The notes: generated by a model from the letters alone, not told the origin. A DNA stretch of 64,000 bases from Paracoccaceae bacterium (GCA_020446815.1 JAGRDY010000031.1:1-64000); one strand, 5' to 3'; positions 53,008-63,265 are shown, counted from the first letter of the stretch. Numbers and translations: made by a program.

Positions 53008-54393
53008 TCAGCGCAGGCTGGCCAGCGCCCTGGCGAGCGCATCCTTGACCAGCCCGGCCGCCCTTGCCGCCTGATCCGACTCGCCATAGCAGCGCAGTTC
53101 CGGGGCATTGCCGGAAGGGCGCAGGTGCACGATGTCGCCGCTGGCAAAGAAAACCCTCAGCCCGTCCGTCAGATCGATGTTCTCTTCCGGCCCCAATGCG
53201 GCAAAGAACCGCTGACGCGCCTGCGGGTCATCCGCCAGCCGCGCAACCAGCGCCAACGATTTGTCGGTCGCCACGCCCTGCAACCGGTCACTGGCGGTGA
53301 AGCGGCGCGGCAACTCGGCGGTCAGCGCCGACAAGGGTGTCTTGCGCGCCACCGAAACGGCCAGCGGCGCGAGGATCGGAAGCAGGCTGTCGCGGGTCAT
53401 CAGCCTGCCCATCCCGCCGCCCCGGCCGTCGCTGTCGAAACCCAGCAGAAATCCGCCGTTGGCTTCAAAACCGACACACCGCCCGCCCTCTCCCTGCATT
53501 GCGGCAATGACATGGGGGGACCCGATTCTGGTCCGCACAACCCTGGCGAAGGCGCCCATCCGCTCGATCAGGGTATTCGAGGAAACCGGCGTCACCACGG
53601 TTTCGGCCCGAAGGTAAAGCGCGGTGAGGACCCCCAGAACATCGCCGGCAATGGCCGCGCCGGTTTCATCGGCCACCAGCGGTCGGTCGCCATCGCCATC
53701 GGTCGAGACGATGGCGTCAAGCCGGTGTTGCCGCGTCCAGGTGTGCAGCAAGTCGCGGGTATCCTGGTCAACGGCTTCGGTATCGACGGGAACGAAGATA
53801 TCCGATCTCCCCAGATCGACGGTTTGTGCGCCCAGCGCGCGCAGGATCTCTCCAAGTATGTCACGGGCGACGGAGCTGTGCTGGTAATTGCCGATTCTCA
53901 GCCCTTGCAGCGACTTGGGGCCGAAACAGCCGATATAGCGGTTCATGTAGGATCGTGCGGGCCCCGCATCACGGGTGGAGTGGCCGCCAAGACCGCCGCC
54001 GGCCTTTGCGGCGCCTCCCAGCGCGGCAAGTATGGATGCTTCGTCGGTCTTGGTGATTTCGCCCTGCGCGGTGTAGAACTTCAAGCCGTTGCGGTCGGCC
54101 GGAATATGGCTGCCGGTCACCATCACGGCGGGCGATCCGCGCGACAGGGCGGCCAGGGCCAGCGCCGGGGTGGGCAGTTCGCCACAATCCACAGTGGCAA
54201 TGCCAAGGCCGTGTGCCCCCTTAATGACGGCATCCGATATCCGTGCCGATGAGGCGCGCAGATCGCGGCCGATCAGCAAAGTACCATTGTGAGGCAGGAC
54301 GCGCAAAAACGCCCCGGCATAGGCCGAACAAAGCTCGTCCGTGAGTTCCGTGACAAGTCCGCGAAGGCCGCTCGTGCCAAATTGTGGAGCCAT
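53008..54393 (-). CDS. Phosphomannomutase (alpha-D-phosphohexomutase)
   Basis: A 461-residue mutase. N-terminal PQFGTSGLRGLVTELTDE, catalytic Ser95 in MVTGSHIPADRNGLKF, metal loop STDGDGDRPLVADE, sugar loop FEANGGFLLG and phosphate loop RPSGNAPELRCYGE. In the family this converts mannose-6-phosphate to mannose-1-phosphate, feeding ManC (encoded 1.6 kb away) for GDP-mannose. It is divergent from the arylsulfotransferase-like gene across a 324-base gap. Confidence 0.88.
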   Translation of the reverse strand: MAPQFGTSGLRGLVTELTDELCSAYAGAFLRVLPHNGTLLIGRDLRASSARISDAVIKGAHGLGIATVDCGELPTPALALAALSRGSPAVMVTGSHIPADRNGLKFYTAQGEITKTDEASILAALGGAAKAGGGLGGHSTRDAGPARSYMNRYIGCFGPKSLQGLRIGNYQHSSVARDILGEILRALGAQTVDLGRSDIFVPVDTEAVDQDTRDLLHTWTRQHRLDAIVSTDGDGDRPLVADETGAAIAGDVLGVLTALYLRAETVVTPVSSNTLIERMGAFARVVRTRIGSPHVIAAMQGEGGRCVGFEANGGFLLGFDSDGRGGGMGRLMTRDSLLPILAPLAVSVARKTPLSALTAELPRRFTASDRLQGVATDKSLALVARLADDPQARQRFFAALGPEENIDLTDGLRVFFASGDIVHLRPSGNAPELRCYGESDQAARAAGLVKDALARALASLR

Positions 54394-54717
54394 GTTGCCA
54401 TTCTCTTTCGATCTCTCGCCGGGTCACCTGCGCGCCGCCGCCCCGGCCGGGATGCGGCGCCCGGATGAGGTTGGCGCTTTTGTAGCATCAAAGCCTGTGC
54501 GCACAACCATCGGGTATTGGCGGTGAAATCAATTTGGCCGAACCGGCCGCTTTGCACCGGCTTCGCGCACAATGAACCAGCGATGCGGAATTTTCCATGC
54601 GTGCCCGGTTGCATCACGCTAAGTGTGACGGGATACATGGGGGTCGCAATGACGCCCAAGCCGAATTAAGACGGTGTTTCAATCGGGCCGAAGGCGGTCT
54701 CAAACGGAAGAGATTTC
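54394..54717. other. 324-base divergent intergenic region
   Basis: Promoter space for the phosphomannomutase (minus) and the arylsulfotransferase-like gene (plus). It is AT-richer than the coding DNA. A near-palindrome TCACGCTAAGTGTGA lies at 54614-54628 and may be an operator. No convincing gene or RNA was seen. Confidence 0.4.
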
Positions 54718-55971
54718 ATGCTTTCCAAAGTGATTTCAATTATTGCGGGTCTTTTCCTGCTGGCCATGGCAAGTTTTCTGAGTGGCATGTGGACCACCTA
54801 TAAGCTCTGGTGGCCCTGGCAGAAAGTGACCGAGATCCAGACCGCCTGGCGATCTTACCGCGCCACCGGGCTTTTCCTGCCTCCCGATACCTTCACCCGC
54901 CGCAAGCCGGATGTGCCCGACGAACGCTATACCGTTTACGATCCGGCGGCGGTTGCGCCCGGATATCTGGTCATCAACCGCTATGACCCCTTTACCGGAA
55001 CCTATGTGCTTGAATTGCTGGACGAGGCGGGCAAGGTGCTCAATTCGCGTACGCTCGATCTGTCGCGCGCCTCCGATACCGGCGAGCCCGGCGATTTTGC
55101 CCATATCGCGACGATGCTGCCCGACGGTTCGGTTCTGACCGTCTATGACGACCGCAAGGGTCTGGTGCGTTTCGACGCCTGCGGCAAGCCGATCTGGGCG
55201 CGCACCGATCAGGTCTATCACCATTCCATCGAGGTCGACACGGATGGCGCCTGGACCTGGCAGTCGGCGATCTGGGACGGCGGCGAGGATCAGCGCATGG
55301 TGCGGTTCGATCCGGAAACCGGCGACATCCTCGAAAGCATCGACATCATCGACGACGTGATCGGCAAGTCGCAGGAAAACCAGGTCAAGATGACCTATCC
55401 CGAAGACTATGAGTTCGACCGCAACATCCAGGTAGGCGGCGCCGACGATCTGATGCATCCCAATGATGTGGAGCCGCTGCGCGCCTCGATGGCGGCGGCT
55501 TTTCCGCAGTTTCACGCAGGCGATCTTCTGGTCAGCTTCCGCAATACCAACATGGTTGCCGTGATCGACCGCAAGACCAAGGAAATCCTCTGGGCGCAAT
55601 ATGGCCCCTGGATCCGCCAGCACGACCCGGATTTCCAGCCCGACGGCACGATCACGGTGTTTTCCAACAATACCTACCGGTTCCGGTCCAATATCTATCA
55701 GGTCGATCCGAAAACCGGCCTGGGGCATGACATCTTTCGCGGCAAGAACGTGGATTTCGACAGTTTCATCATGGGCAAGCACCAGCATCTTGCCAATGGC
55801 AACTGGCTGATCGTGTCGACCATCCAGGGCCGGGTGATGGAAGTGACGCCCGACGGGAAAAAGGTGCGTGAATACAACAATATCCTTGACGACAATTACA
55901 ACAGCCTGGTGCTTTACGCCGAACAATTGCCGCCCGGCTATCTGAAAACCGTTCCCGAATGCAAGAATTAG
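54718..55971 (+). CDS. Arylsulfotransferase-like beta-propeller protein
   Basis: A 417-residue exported or membrane-anchored protein. The N-terminal helix is ISIIAGLFLLAMASFLSGMW. The rest is a six-bladed propeller of the Arylsulfotran_2/ASST group (FAHIATMLPDGSVLTVYDDR, VYHHSIEVDTDGAWTW, DLMHPNDVEPL, LVSFRNTNMVAVIDRKTKE, GKHQHLANGNWLIVST). The regularly placed His residues match the family's active-site His positions. It may transfer sulfate to, or bind, a surface glycan. manC starts 62 bases downstream. Confidence 0.75.
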   Translation: MLSKVISIIAGLFLLAMASFLSGMWTTYKLWWPWQKVTEIQTAWRSYRATGLFLPPDTFTRRKPDVPDERYTVYDPAAVAPGYLVINRYDPFTGTYVLELLDEAGKVLNSRTLDLSRASDTGEPGDFAHIATMLPDGSVLTVYDDRKGLVRFDACGKPIWARTDQVYHHSIEVDTDGAWTWQSAIWDGGEDQRMVRFDPETGDILESIDIIDDVIGKSQENQVKMTYPEDYEFDRNIQVGGADDLMHPNDVEPLRASMAAAFPQFHAGDLLVSFRNTNMVAVIDRKTKEILWAQYGPWIRQHDPDFQPDGTITVFSNNTYRFRSNIYQVDPKTGLGHDIFRGKNVDFDSFIMGKHQHLANGNWLIVSTIQGRVMEVTPDGKKVREYNNILDDNYNSLVLYAEQLPPGYLKTVPECKN

Positions 55972-56033
55972 CGCGGATTCGCGTGCCGGAGCGGAATTTG
56001 TCCATGACGCCTGCGGGCGGCGGAGTATGGTGA

Positions 56034-57446
56034 ATGACGATGAAAACGAAAATCCTGCCGGTTGTCCTGTGTGGCGGGACGGGTACGCGCCTGTGGCCCG
56101 TGTCGCGCGAAGGAATGGCCAAGCAGCTTTTGCCCATTCTCGGCAAGGATACACTGTTGCAATCGACTTTGCGGCGCATCGCGGCGCCGCAATTCGCCGC
56201 GCCGATGGTCATCGGCGGCCATCCGGTGCGCTTCACCATCCGCGATCAGGTCGAGCAGGTCGCACCCCATGCCAAAGTAATCATCGAACCGTGCCGCCGT
56301 GACACGATGGCCGCCGTCCTTCTGGCGGCGATCAGCGCGGCCGCCGAAGACCCCGGCACGGTACTGGCGGTGATGCCGTCGGATCACATGATCAAGGAAG
56401 ACGCCGATTTCCGCACCGCCATCGTGACCGCCGCCGGCCATGTCGCCAAGACCGGCATTGCCGTGATCGGTGTCGTCCCAAAGCAGCCGTCGACGGCCTA
56501 TGGTTATATCAAGCCGGGCGACGATCTGGGCGGCGGCGCCTTCAAGGTTGCGCGGTTCGTCGAAAAACCCGACAAGGCGACGGCGACGAACCTCATCGCC
56601 CAGCGCTGTTTGTGGAATGCCGGGATATTCTGCTTCCGCGCCGGCTGGCTGATCGAGGCGATGACGGCGCTTTACCCCGATGCGGTCGCGGCCATGCGCC
56701 GGTCGGTGGCGGCCATGCAGCCCGATCTGGGCATGTTCGTTCCGGGGGCCGACTTCAACGATGTCGTGTCGATCTCGTTCGATCACGCCTTCATGGAAAA
56801 GACCCAAAAGGCCATTGTGGTGCCGTCGGATTTCACCTGGTCGGATGTCGGCGACTGGAACGCCATCTGGGAAAACGCGGGCAAGGATGCGGCAGGCAAC
56901 AGCATTCGCGGTGACGGTCTGGCGATGGACAGCCGCAATACCCTGATCCATTCCGAGGGAAGGATGGTCTGCGCGCTTGGCGTGGACGATCTGGCGATAG
57001 TCGAAACCGCCGATGCGGTCATGGTCACACGCCGCGACAAGGCGCAGGACGTGAAAAGCCTGGTGGGCGAAATCAAGGGGCGGGGCCGGCCCGAAGCGAC
57101 CGAGCATATCCGCAACCACCGGCCCTGGGGCTGGTATCAGACCACCGATCTGGGCGACCGTTTCCGCGTCAAGCGGATTGTCGTCAAGCCCGGCGCAAAA
57201 CTGTCCTTGCAAAAGCACCATCACCGGGCCGAACACTGGGTGGTGGTGCGCGGCACCGCCGAAGTGACGCTAAACGATTCCGTCTCGATCCTGCATGAAA
57301 ACGAATCCATCTACATTGCCATCGGATCGGTGCACCGGCTGGCCAATCCCGGCAAGATTCCGGTGGAACTGATCGAGGTGCAGACCGGAACCTATCTTGA
57401 GGAAGACGATATCGAGCGGATCGAGGATGAATTCGGCCGGGCCTGA
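56034..57446 (+). CDS. manC: Mannose-1-phosphate guanylyltransferase / mannose-6-phosphate isomerase
   Basis: A 470-residue bifunctional enzyme supplying GDP-mannose. The N-terminal nucleotidyltransferase has ILPVVLCGGTGTRLWPVSRE, VLAVMPSDHMIKEDADFR, FVEKPDKATA and WNAGIFCFRAGWL. The C-terminal type II isomerase cupin begins RPWGWYQTTDLGDRFRVKRI and has the metal-site LSLQKHHHRAEHWVVVRG. ATG 56034 is 62 bases after the preceding gene; a second ATG follows two codons later. With the phosphomannomutase it completes the path from fructose-6-phosphate to GDP-mannose. Confidence 0.95.
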   Translation: MTMKTKILPVVLCGGTGTRLWPVSREGMAKQLLPILGKDTLLQSTLRRIAAPQFAAPMVIGGHPVRFTIRDQVEQVAPHAKVIIEPCRRDTMAAVLLAAISAAAEDPGTVLAVMPSDHMIKEDADFRTAIVTAAGHVAKTGIAVIGVVPKQPSTAYGYIKPGDDLGGGAFKVARFVEKPDKATATNLIAQRCLWNAGIFCFRAGWLIEAMTALYPDAVAAMRRSVAAMQPDLGMFVPGADFNDVVSISFDHAFMEKTQKAIVVPSDFTWSDVGDWNAIWENAGKDAAGNSIRGDGLAMDSRNTLIHSEGRMVCALGVDDLAIVETADAVMVTRRDKAQDVKSLVGEIKGRGRPEATEHIRNHRPWGWYQTTDLGDRFRVKRIVVKPGAKLSLQKHHHRAEHWVVVRGTAEVTLNDSVSILHENESIYIAIGSVHRLANPGKIPVELIEVQTGTYLEEDDIERIEDEFGRA

Positions 57447-57460
57447 ACCCGGCCCTGCAA

Positions 57461-58633
57461 TCAGCCCTTTCCGGCGGCCTTGCGGAAACTGGTTTCGGCC
57501 ATTTCGGCGGCCTTGTCCCAATTGAACTGCGCGGCACGCGCCAGCGCCTGACCGGAAAGCCGGTCTCTCAGCCTCGCGTCCTTGAGGATCTCGACCGTGC
57601 GCGCCACCAGTTCGCCCGTCGATCGCGGGTCGAAGTAGAGCCCGCCATCGCCGATCACTTCGGGCAGGCTGCCACGGTTCGAGGCCAGAACCGGGGTCGC
57701 GCAAGACATCGCCTCGAGCGCGGGCAGGCCGAACCCCTCCCACAGCGACGGAAAGACAAGGGCCGCGGAACAATTCAGCAGTTGCGCCATTTGCGCATCC
57801 GAAATCTCGCCGGCAAAGCTGATGCGGTCGGAACTGCGGGCATCGGCGCTGGCGCCTGCGCGCAACTCGTCGATATTGTCCCAGAACCGGTCGCCGGTGG
57901 TGCGGCCGACAATGATCAGCCGCGCCCTGGGGCATTCGGCCAGGATCGCGGGCATCGCCTCGATCAGGCGCAACACGTTCTTGTGGCGGTTGAAGCCGCC
58001 GATATAGGTCAGGACCTGATCGTCGAGTGCTATCGCGTGGCGCGCGCGGGTGGCGGCCAGAATCGCCGCGTCGGCGATCGGGCAGAAAACCGGATCGGCC
58101 CCTTCGGTGGTCAGGTCGATCCTGTCCGCGCGAATGCCGAGGAAGCGCGACAGATCGTCGGCCGAGGCCTGCGACACCGTCATGATCCGCGCCGCCTGCA
58201 TCTTGGCCAGCCAAATCTTGGCCTGCCAGAGCCGGAAATTGCGCCGCGAGGGGAAAATCAGGTCGGGAAACCGCTCGGGGATGGTGTCGTGAAAGCACAT
58301 GACCTTGGGTATCCGCGACAACAGCGGAAAATAGGAATAGACCGCCGGGTAGAAGAACACGTCGCAATCGATGCCGCGCGCCGCGCGCCCCATCGACAGC
58401 ATGTCCGTGCCCGCCCGCGCCCCGGTGCCCGACGAGGCCTGCGACATGGACCGCGCCGCCCCGGCGATCCTGACCGCGACGCCCTTTGGCGTTTCCCGCC
58501 CGGGCGCGCGGTCGAAAAGCAGCGTATAGCTTATGCCACTGTCGCGCCGCGCCAGCGCATCCACCAGGCTGCGGGTGAAGCGGCCGAAGCCGCGCTCGTT
58601 CTCCCAGGCGCTGGCGTCTATCCCGACATGCAT
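57461..58633 (-). CDS. Glycosyltransferase family 4 protein
   Basis: A 390-residue cytosolic GT-B enzyme. N-terminal HVGIDASAWENERGFGRFTR, linker PKVMCFHDTIPERFPD, and the C-terminal nucleotide-sugar domain with LTYIGGFNRHKNVLRLIEAM and the donor-site EGFGLPALEAMSCATPVLAS (E-x7-E). GDP-mannose is a plausible donor because its synthesis genes are adjacent. ATG 58633 fits the conserved N-terminus; ATGs at 58672 and 58699 would add a short leader. Confidence 0.88.
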   Translation of the reverse strand: MHVGIDASAWENERGFGRFTRSLVDALARRDSGISYTLLFDRAPGRETPKGVAVRIAGAARSMSQASSGTGARAGTDMLSMGRAARGIDCDVFFYPAVYSYFPLLSRIPKVMCFHDTIPERFPDLIFPSRRNFRLWQAKIWLAKMQAARIMTVSQASADDLSRFLGIRADRIDLTTEGADPVFCPIADAAILAATRARHAIALDDQVLTYIGGFNRHKNVLRLIEAMPAILAECPRARLIIVGRTTGDRFWDNIDELRAGASADARSSDRISFAGEISDAQMAQLLNCSAALVFPSLWEGFGLPALEAMSCATPVLASNRGSLPEVIGDGGLYFDPRSTGELVARTVEILKDARLRDRLSGQALARAAQFNWDKAAEMAETSFRKAAGKG

Positions 58634-58838
58634 GGCGTCATTTGCTCCGAATGGTCGAATTGCGTGGCCCATGCCCGACCGATACCGCGTTTCAGGCATG
58701 GATTTAACCCGGAATCGAACCAAAACTGTTTGATTTCCGATACTTGATTTCCAAAATACGCGGAAAAGCTTTTGCGCGCGGGCATCGCAGGGTATCAATT
58801 GCCGGTAACCATTGAAAAACAGGATTGGCCCAGGACAG

Positions 58839-59990
58839 ATGCCCAGCGTTGACACTTCCGCCCCCGCGCCGTTGCATGTACTGGAAATGGCGACCCAGTT
58901 TGGTGTGGGCGGGATCACCCGGCACATCCTCGCGCTGCGCGATTCGCTGCGTGACGGCGGCCATCGCGTGACCCTGGGCGGCACCGCCGCGGCCTGGGCC
59001 GGGCCGGAAAACGAGACCGATTTCCTGGCCCTGCCGACACGCCTTGTCTCGGGCGAGGGCGGGTCGGTTCCGGTTCGCCTGATCAATACCGCGCGATCGG
59101 TCTGGCTGTTGCGCGGCTGGCTGAAGGCGCATCGCCCCGATCTCATCCATGCACACGAATCCGCGCCCGCACTGGTCGCCAACCTGGCCCGCAAGGGGCT
59201 GGGCATCCCGCTGGCCGTCACCTATCACGGCTCGGAACCGGAGCGGATCGCCGGGTTCGGGGCGATCGCCCGAAAGGCCGATCTGGTGATCACCCCCAGC
59301 CACCGGTCAGCCGATGACCTGGCTGCGATCGGCGGCGTGCCCAGGGATCGGCTGAAGGTGCTGGGCCTTGGCGTCAACCCGCCCCCCGACGATTCGGCCG
59401 AGGAAATCGCCGCGCTGCGCGCCGAACTTCTGGGCGATGGCGACAGGCTGATCATCACCATCGCCCGGCTGGAACGGCAAAAGGGCATCGACATCCTGAT
59501 CGACAGCATCGCCCGGATCATCCAGACCCACCCGGAATTCCGCTTTGTCGTCGCCGGCGACGGCCCGGACGAGGAAAAACTGACCGCCCGGGCCCGCGCG
59601 CTGGGGGTGGACAGGCATCTGCGGTTTCTGGGCCGGGTCGCGCGCCCGCTGCTTTACCTGCGCGCCGCCGATCTGTTCTTGCTGACCTCGCGCTGGGAGG
59701 CGCTGCCCTTCACCATCGTCGAGGCGTTTCAGGCCGGCATCCCGGCCGTCGCTGCGGCCTGTTCCGGCGTCGTCGAACTGATCGACGACAGCGTGGGCGC
59801 GGTGGTGCCCATCGGCGATGTCGCGGCCATAAGTGCTGCGGTGACGGGAATCCTGTCGGATGACGAAAAACGCAGCGCGATGGCCGGCGCGGCGCTGGCC
59901 CTGTCGAAACATGACCGGTTCAACCCCGACTGGGTGCACCGGCAGTTTGAAAAGACCTATTACGAGCTGAGCGGGCGGCCGGGACCGTAG
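58839..59990 (+). CDS. Glycosyltransferase family 4 protein
   Basis: A 383-residue GT-B enzyme. N-terminal HVLEMATQFGVGGITRHILA with the Gly-Gly acceptor loop, then DLIHAHESAPALVANLARKG, IITIARLERQKGIDILIDSI and SRWEALPFTIVEAFQAGIPA with the E-x7-E donor motif. Divergent from the other GT4 gene across about 200 bases. ATG 58839 is favoured over a TTG at 58812. Confidence 0.88.
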   Translation: MPSVDTSAPAPLHVLEMATQFGVGGITRHILALRDSLRDGGHRVTLGGTAAAWAGPENETDFLALPTRLVSGEGGSVPVRLINTARSVWLLRGWLKAHRPDLIHAHESAPALVANLARKGLGIPLAVTYHGSEPERIAGFGAIARKADLVITPSHRSADDLAAIGGVPRDRLKVLGLGVNPPPDDSAEEIAALRAELLGDGDRLIITIARLERQKGIDILIDSIARIIQTHPEFRFVVAGDGPDEEKLTARARALGVDRHLRFLGRVARPLLYLRAADLFLLTSRWEALPFTIVEAFQAGIPAVAAACSGVVELIDDSVGAVVPIGDVAAISAAVTGILSDDEKRSAMAGAALALSKHDRFNPDWVHRQFEKTYYELSGRPGP

Positions 59991-60005
59991 ACCGGGCGGG
60001 CCTTG

Positions 60006-61100
60006 TCAGCTGCCACGCGCGGCAAGCGTTCTCAGATGGTCCGCGGTCCTTTCCAGCCCCCTGGCCAGATCGAATGCCGGGGCATAGCCCAGCCGGTCCC
60101 GGGCATGATCGATGTGGCATCGCCCGGTGCCGCAAAACTCCTCGAGCAGATGGTGGTCGGGATAAAAATCGCCGCCCCGTGACAGCCGGGATTTCAGCCC
60201 GCGCACCAGCGCCTCGAATCTCTGGTGGCCCAGAAGGCGCCGCGCCAGCGCGCTGATGCGGGCGGCGGCGGAAGGCCTGTCGCCCAAGCCGCTGTCGTCC
60301 GGCTTCGGCCCCAGCCGCGCGGCAAGATCGCCGACCGGTTCATGGCGCACCTTGCCAGGGCCCAGAATGCGCGCGTAACCGCCGATCATCTCGGACCATA
60401 AAAACGTGCGCTCTCCGGATATTACAAAGCGTTCCTGACCCAGATCGGGTATCAGAGCCGCCCGCAGCGCCGCCTGCACAACATCATCGACAAAGACACC
60501 GTTGCACAGCCCTTCGGGCGTCGGCAGCACCACGTCGCCGCGCGTCAGCGCCCGGGCAAGCCCATCGGTCCACAGCGTGCTGCCGGGGCCGTAAACGATA
60601 GTCGGCTGCAAGATCGCGGCGGGCAAGGGCCCGGCCATCAACCGGCGCTCCATCTCGATCTTGGCCTGCCGATAGGGGCTGCCGCCGGGGCGGGCCATCG
60701 AACCGGCTTCGCTGATATCGTCCTTCGGCCAGGCGTCATAGACCACGATCGAACTGGTATGGACGATGCGCCCCACACCGGCGGCCTGGGCGGCCTCGCG
60801 CAACCGTTCGAAGGCCCGCAGGTTCTCGGCGGCGGATGCGCGGACATCGTAAGCGATGTTGAAAAGAACGTCGCAACCGGTCAGGAAATCGCCCAGCAGC
60901 GCCGCATCGGACATGCTGCCGACAACCACCGTCGGATTCGGTTGCGCAAGGTTCCGCGCACCCGCCTTGCTGCGCGCCAGAACCGTCACATCCGCCCCTG
61001 CCTCGGTCAGTTGCGTCACCAGGCGGCGGCCGATGAACCCCGTGGCCCCGGTGACAAATACCCGGCGTCCCGCGATCCCGGTTCGAAAATCCTCTGTCAT
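60006..61100 (-). CDS. NAD-dependent epimerase/dehydratase (extended SDR)
   Basis: A 364-residue Rossmann enzyme. The cofactor loop is VFVTGATGFIGRRLVTQLTE; the catalytic Ser and Tyr-x3-Lys lie in IVHTSSIVVYDAW and SPYRQAKIEME. A substrate-binding C-terminal part includes FVDDVVQAALRAALI. It probably modifies a nucleotide sugar, for example by epimerisation or reduction at C4. GGAGCG precedes ATG 61100. It is divergent from the Gfo/Idh gene. Confidence 0.87.
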   Translation of the reverse strand: MTEDFRTGIAGRRVFVTGATGFIGRRLVTQLTEAGADVTVLARSKAGARNLAQPNPTVVVGSMSDAALLGDFLTGCDVLFNIAYDVRASAAENLRAFERLREAAQAAGVGRIVHTSSIVVYDAWPKDDISEAGSMARPGGSPYRQAKIEMERRLMAGPLPAAILQPTIVYGPGSTLWTDGLARALTRGDVVLPTPEGLCNGVFVDDVVQAALRAALIPDLGQERFVISGERTFLWSEMIGGYARILGPGKVRHEPVGDLAARLGPKPDDSGLGDRPSAAARISALARRLLGHQRFEALVRGLKSRLSRGGDFYPDHHLLEEFCGTGRCHIDHARDRLGYAPAFDLARGLERTADHLRTLAARGS

Positions 61101-61282
61101 CTTACGCTCCGCTGGTGCCGATTTGGCAACGATAACCACCGCCGCCGGTATTGGAAACCATGCGCGCGCCTTATACTGGCCAGAATCCGGTGGTTGTGGT
61201 AGCGCCCGCGGATTGAACGTACCCATAGGCCCGAACGGCGGCCATGACCCGCCAGACGGAAAATCTAGCAGCGAGGCGACAG

Positions 61283-62335
61283 ATGAGAATCGGGGTGATC
61301 GGGGCGGCCGGAAAAATCGGCCAGATGCGGGTGCGCACCATATTGGACCGGCCCGGCACGACACTCGCCGCGGTCATGGACATGACGATGGACGCGGCGC
61401 GGGCCCATGCCCATGGCGCTCCCGCCTTCACCGATCTTGCCCAGTTTCTGGCCACGCCGATGGATGCGGTGGTGATTTCCACCCCGGCGCATGTGCGCGA
61501 ACCGCTCTGCATCGCCGCCTTTGCCGCGGGACTGCATGTATTGTCGGAAAAGCCGCTGGCCCATAGCGTGGCGGCCAGCCGGCGCATTCTCGATGCCGCC
61601 ATGGCCGCAAAACGCCACCTCGGCGCGGGTTTCAACATGCGCTATTATCCGGCCTTTGCCTATGTCAAGGATGTGATGGCGTCCGGCAGGATCGGCGAAA
61701 TCGACCATATCCGCATCTACGGCGGCCATGAAGGCCTGCCGAAATTCGCCCATGACTGGGAATACAAAGCGGAAGTTTCCGGGGGCGGCGCGCTGTGGGA
61801 TGTCGGCATCCACATGACCGACATGGCGCGTCATCTGTTGGGCGAAATCGTCAGCGTCTACGGGGTGGCCACCGAAAAGGTCTGGAAGGTGCCGGGTTCG
61901 GAAGACAATGCCATGGCGATTTTCAAGAGCCCCTCGGGCGTTGCGGCGATCTATCAGGCGACCTGGACCGACTGGAAGGGCTACAAGAGCGCGGTCGAGG
62001 TCTATGGCAGCCACGGCATGGTGCGCGGCGCCTATGCGCCGATGGAAAACATGCTGTTGACCATGTCCGAGCCGGGCGGCGCGGTGACGACGCGCAAGAA
62101 CCGCTATCCGGGGATTCAGATCCGCGAAAAGCTGAAATCCTGGAAAACCACGGCGCTTCTTTCCTTTCAGGCGGAACTGGACGAATTTGTGGGCCTGCTG
62201 GAAGGCAGGCGCGACTTGCGCATCGCCGACGGCCATGCCGCGCTGCGCGCGGTCGAAATCGCCGCAGCCGTGCCGGAAAGTTCGCGCACCGGCCAGCCGG
62301 TGACATTGGCCGACCTCGGCCCGATGCGGGTGTGA
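61283..62335 (+). CDS. Gfo/Idh/MocA-family oxidoreductase
   Basis: A 350-residue NAD(P)-dependent sugar or inositol dehydrogenase. N-terminal MRIGVIGAAGKIGQMRVRTI, cofactor-contact LHVLSEKPLAHSVAASRRIL with the family EKP, and catalytic-region SGGGALWDVGIHMTDMARHL with the conserved Asp and His. In this setting it may oxidise a nucleotide sugar at C3 or another position. It is coupled to the next glycosyltransferase gene, which starts 2 bases after its stop. Confidence 0.9.
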   Translation: MRIGVIGAAGKIGQMRVRTILDRPGTTLAAVMDMTMDAARAHAHGAPAFTDLAQFLATPMDAVVISTPAHVREPLCIAAFAAGLHVLSEKPLAHSVAASRRILDAAMAAKRHLGAGFNMRYYPAFAYVKDVMASGRIGEIDHIRIYGGHEGLPKFAHDWEYKAEVSGGGALWDVGIHMTDMARHLLGEIVSVYGVATEKVWKVPGSEDNAMAIFKSPSGVAAIYQATWTDWKGYKSAVEVYGSHGMVRGAYAPMENMLLTMSEPGGAVTTRKNRYPGIQIREKLKSWKTTALLSFQAELDEFVGLLEGRRDLRIADGHAALRAVEIAAAVPESSRTGQPVTLADLGPMRV

Positions 62336-62337
62336 CG

Positions 62338-63261
62338 ATGGCCGCGGCGATCCCCGATCTGTCCATCGTCGTCACCATCATCGACGGCGGCGACTGTCTG
62401 CGCGATTTCCTGCGCGCGGTGACCTCATTCAAAGATGCGCCGCGCCACGAAGTGATCGTGCCCCATGATGCCAGCCGCCCGGAAGTTCCTGCGATGGCGG
62501 CCGAATTCCCCACCGTGACCTTTCTCGATATGGGCGGCATCGACACCATCCACCCGCTGAGCACCGAAGCCGGCCTGCACGAGCTTTACGACCGCCGCCG
62601 CGCCCGCGGGCTGGCCGCTTCCAAAGGCCGCATCGTCGCCATTCTGGAGGATCGCGGCCACCCGCGCCCCGACTGGGCGCGCCAGCTGGTGCGGCTGCAC
62701 GGGCAGACCGGCTGCCACGTCGTCGGCGGCGGCATCGAATGCCGTGAACCGGCAAGCCTTTTGAACTGGGCCTTTTACCTGACCGATTTTGGCCGCTACG
62801 GCCGCCCGTTCGAAAGCGGCCCGGCCACATGGGTTTCCGATGTCAACGTGAGCTATTCACGACAAGCTCTTGAAGATATGCGGCATTTATGGCATGAACG
62901 CTATCATGAGCCGCTGGTCCACAAGTTTCTGATGGACCGTGGTGAAAAGCTCTGGCTGTCGAATGAGGTTCTGATCGACCACGGGCGCCCGCCCTGCACG
63001 CTGTCCTATCTGGTGCCCGAACGGTTCCACTGGGGCCGGCTTTTCGGCCATATCCGCACCATGACCATGTCCGAACCCGACCGGTGGAAGCACATCCTTG
63101 CCAGCCCGCTGATTCCGCCCCTGCTATGGTTGCGGCACGGTATTACCCAGGCCAGAAAGGGCAGGGGATTCAGATATTTGCTGGCGCTTCCTTATGTGAT
63201 GATCCTGACCACTTCCTGGACCCTTGGCGAGGTCTGGGGCTATATCACCAGGAAACCGTGA
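62338..63261 (+). CDS. Glycosyltransferase family 2 protein
   Basis: A 307-residue GT-A enzyme. N-terminal DLSIVVTIIDGGDCLRDFLR, a metal-site segment in VAILEDRGHPRPDWARQLVR (where EDR takes the place of the usual DxD), and VSDVNVSYSRQALEDM. The C-terminus is hydrophobic (YLLALPYVMILTTSWTLGEV), suggesting membrane association. It adds a sugar in a surface-glycan pathway; donor and acceptor are unknown. It is 4 bases before the GMC gene. Confidence 0.85.
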   Translation: MAAAIPDLSIVVTIIDGGDCLRDFLRAVTSFKDAPRHEVIVPHDASRPEVPAMAAEFPTVTFLDMGGIDTIHPLSTEAGLHELYDRRRARGLAASKGRIVAILEDRGHPRPDWARQLVRLHGQTGCHVVGGGIECREPASLLNWAFYLTDFGRYGRPFESGPATWVSDVNVSYSRQALEDMRHLWHERYHEPLVHKFLMDRGEKLWLSNEVLIDHGRPPCTLSYLVPERFHWGRLFGHIRTMTMSEPDRWKHILASPLIPPLLWLRHGITQARKGRGFRYLLALPYVMILTTSWTLGEVWGYITRKP

Positions 63262-63265
63262 CGCC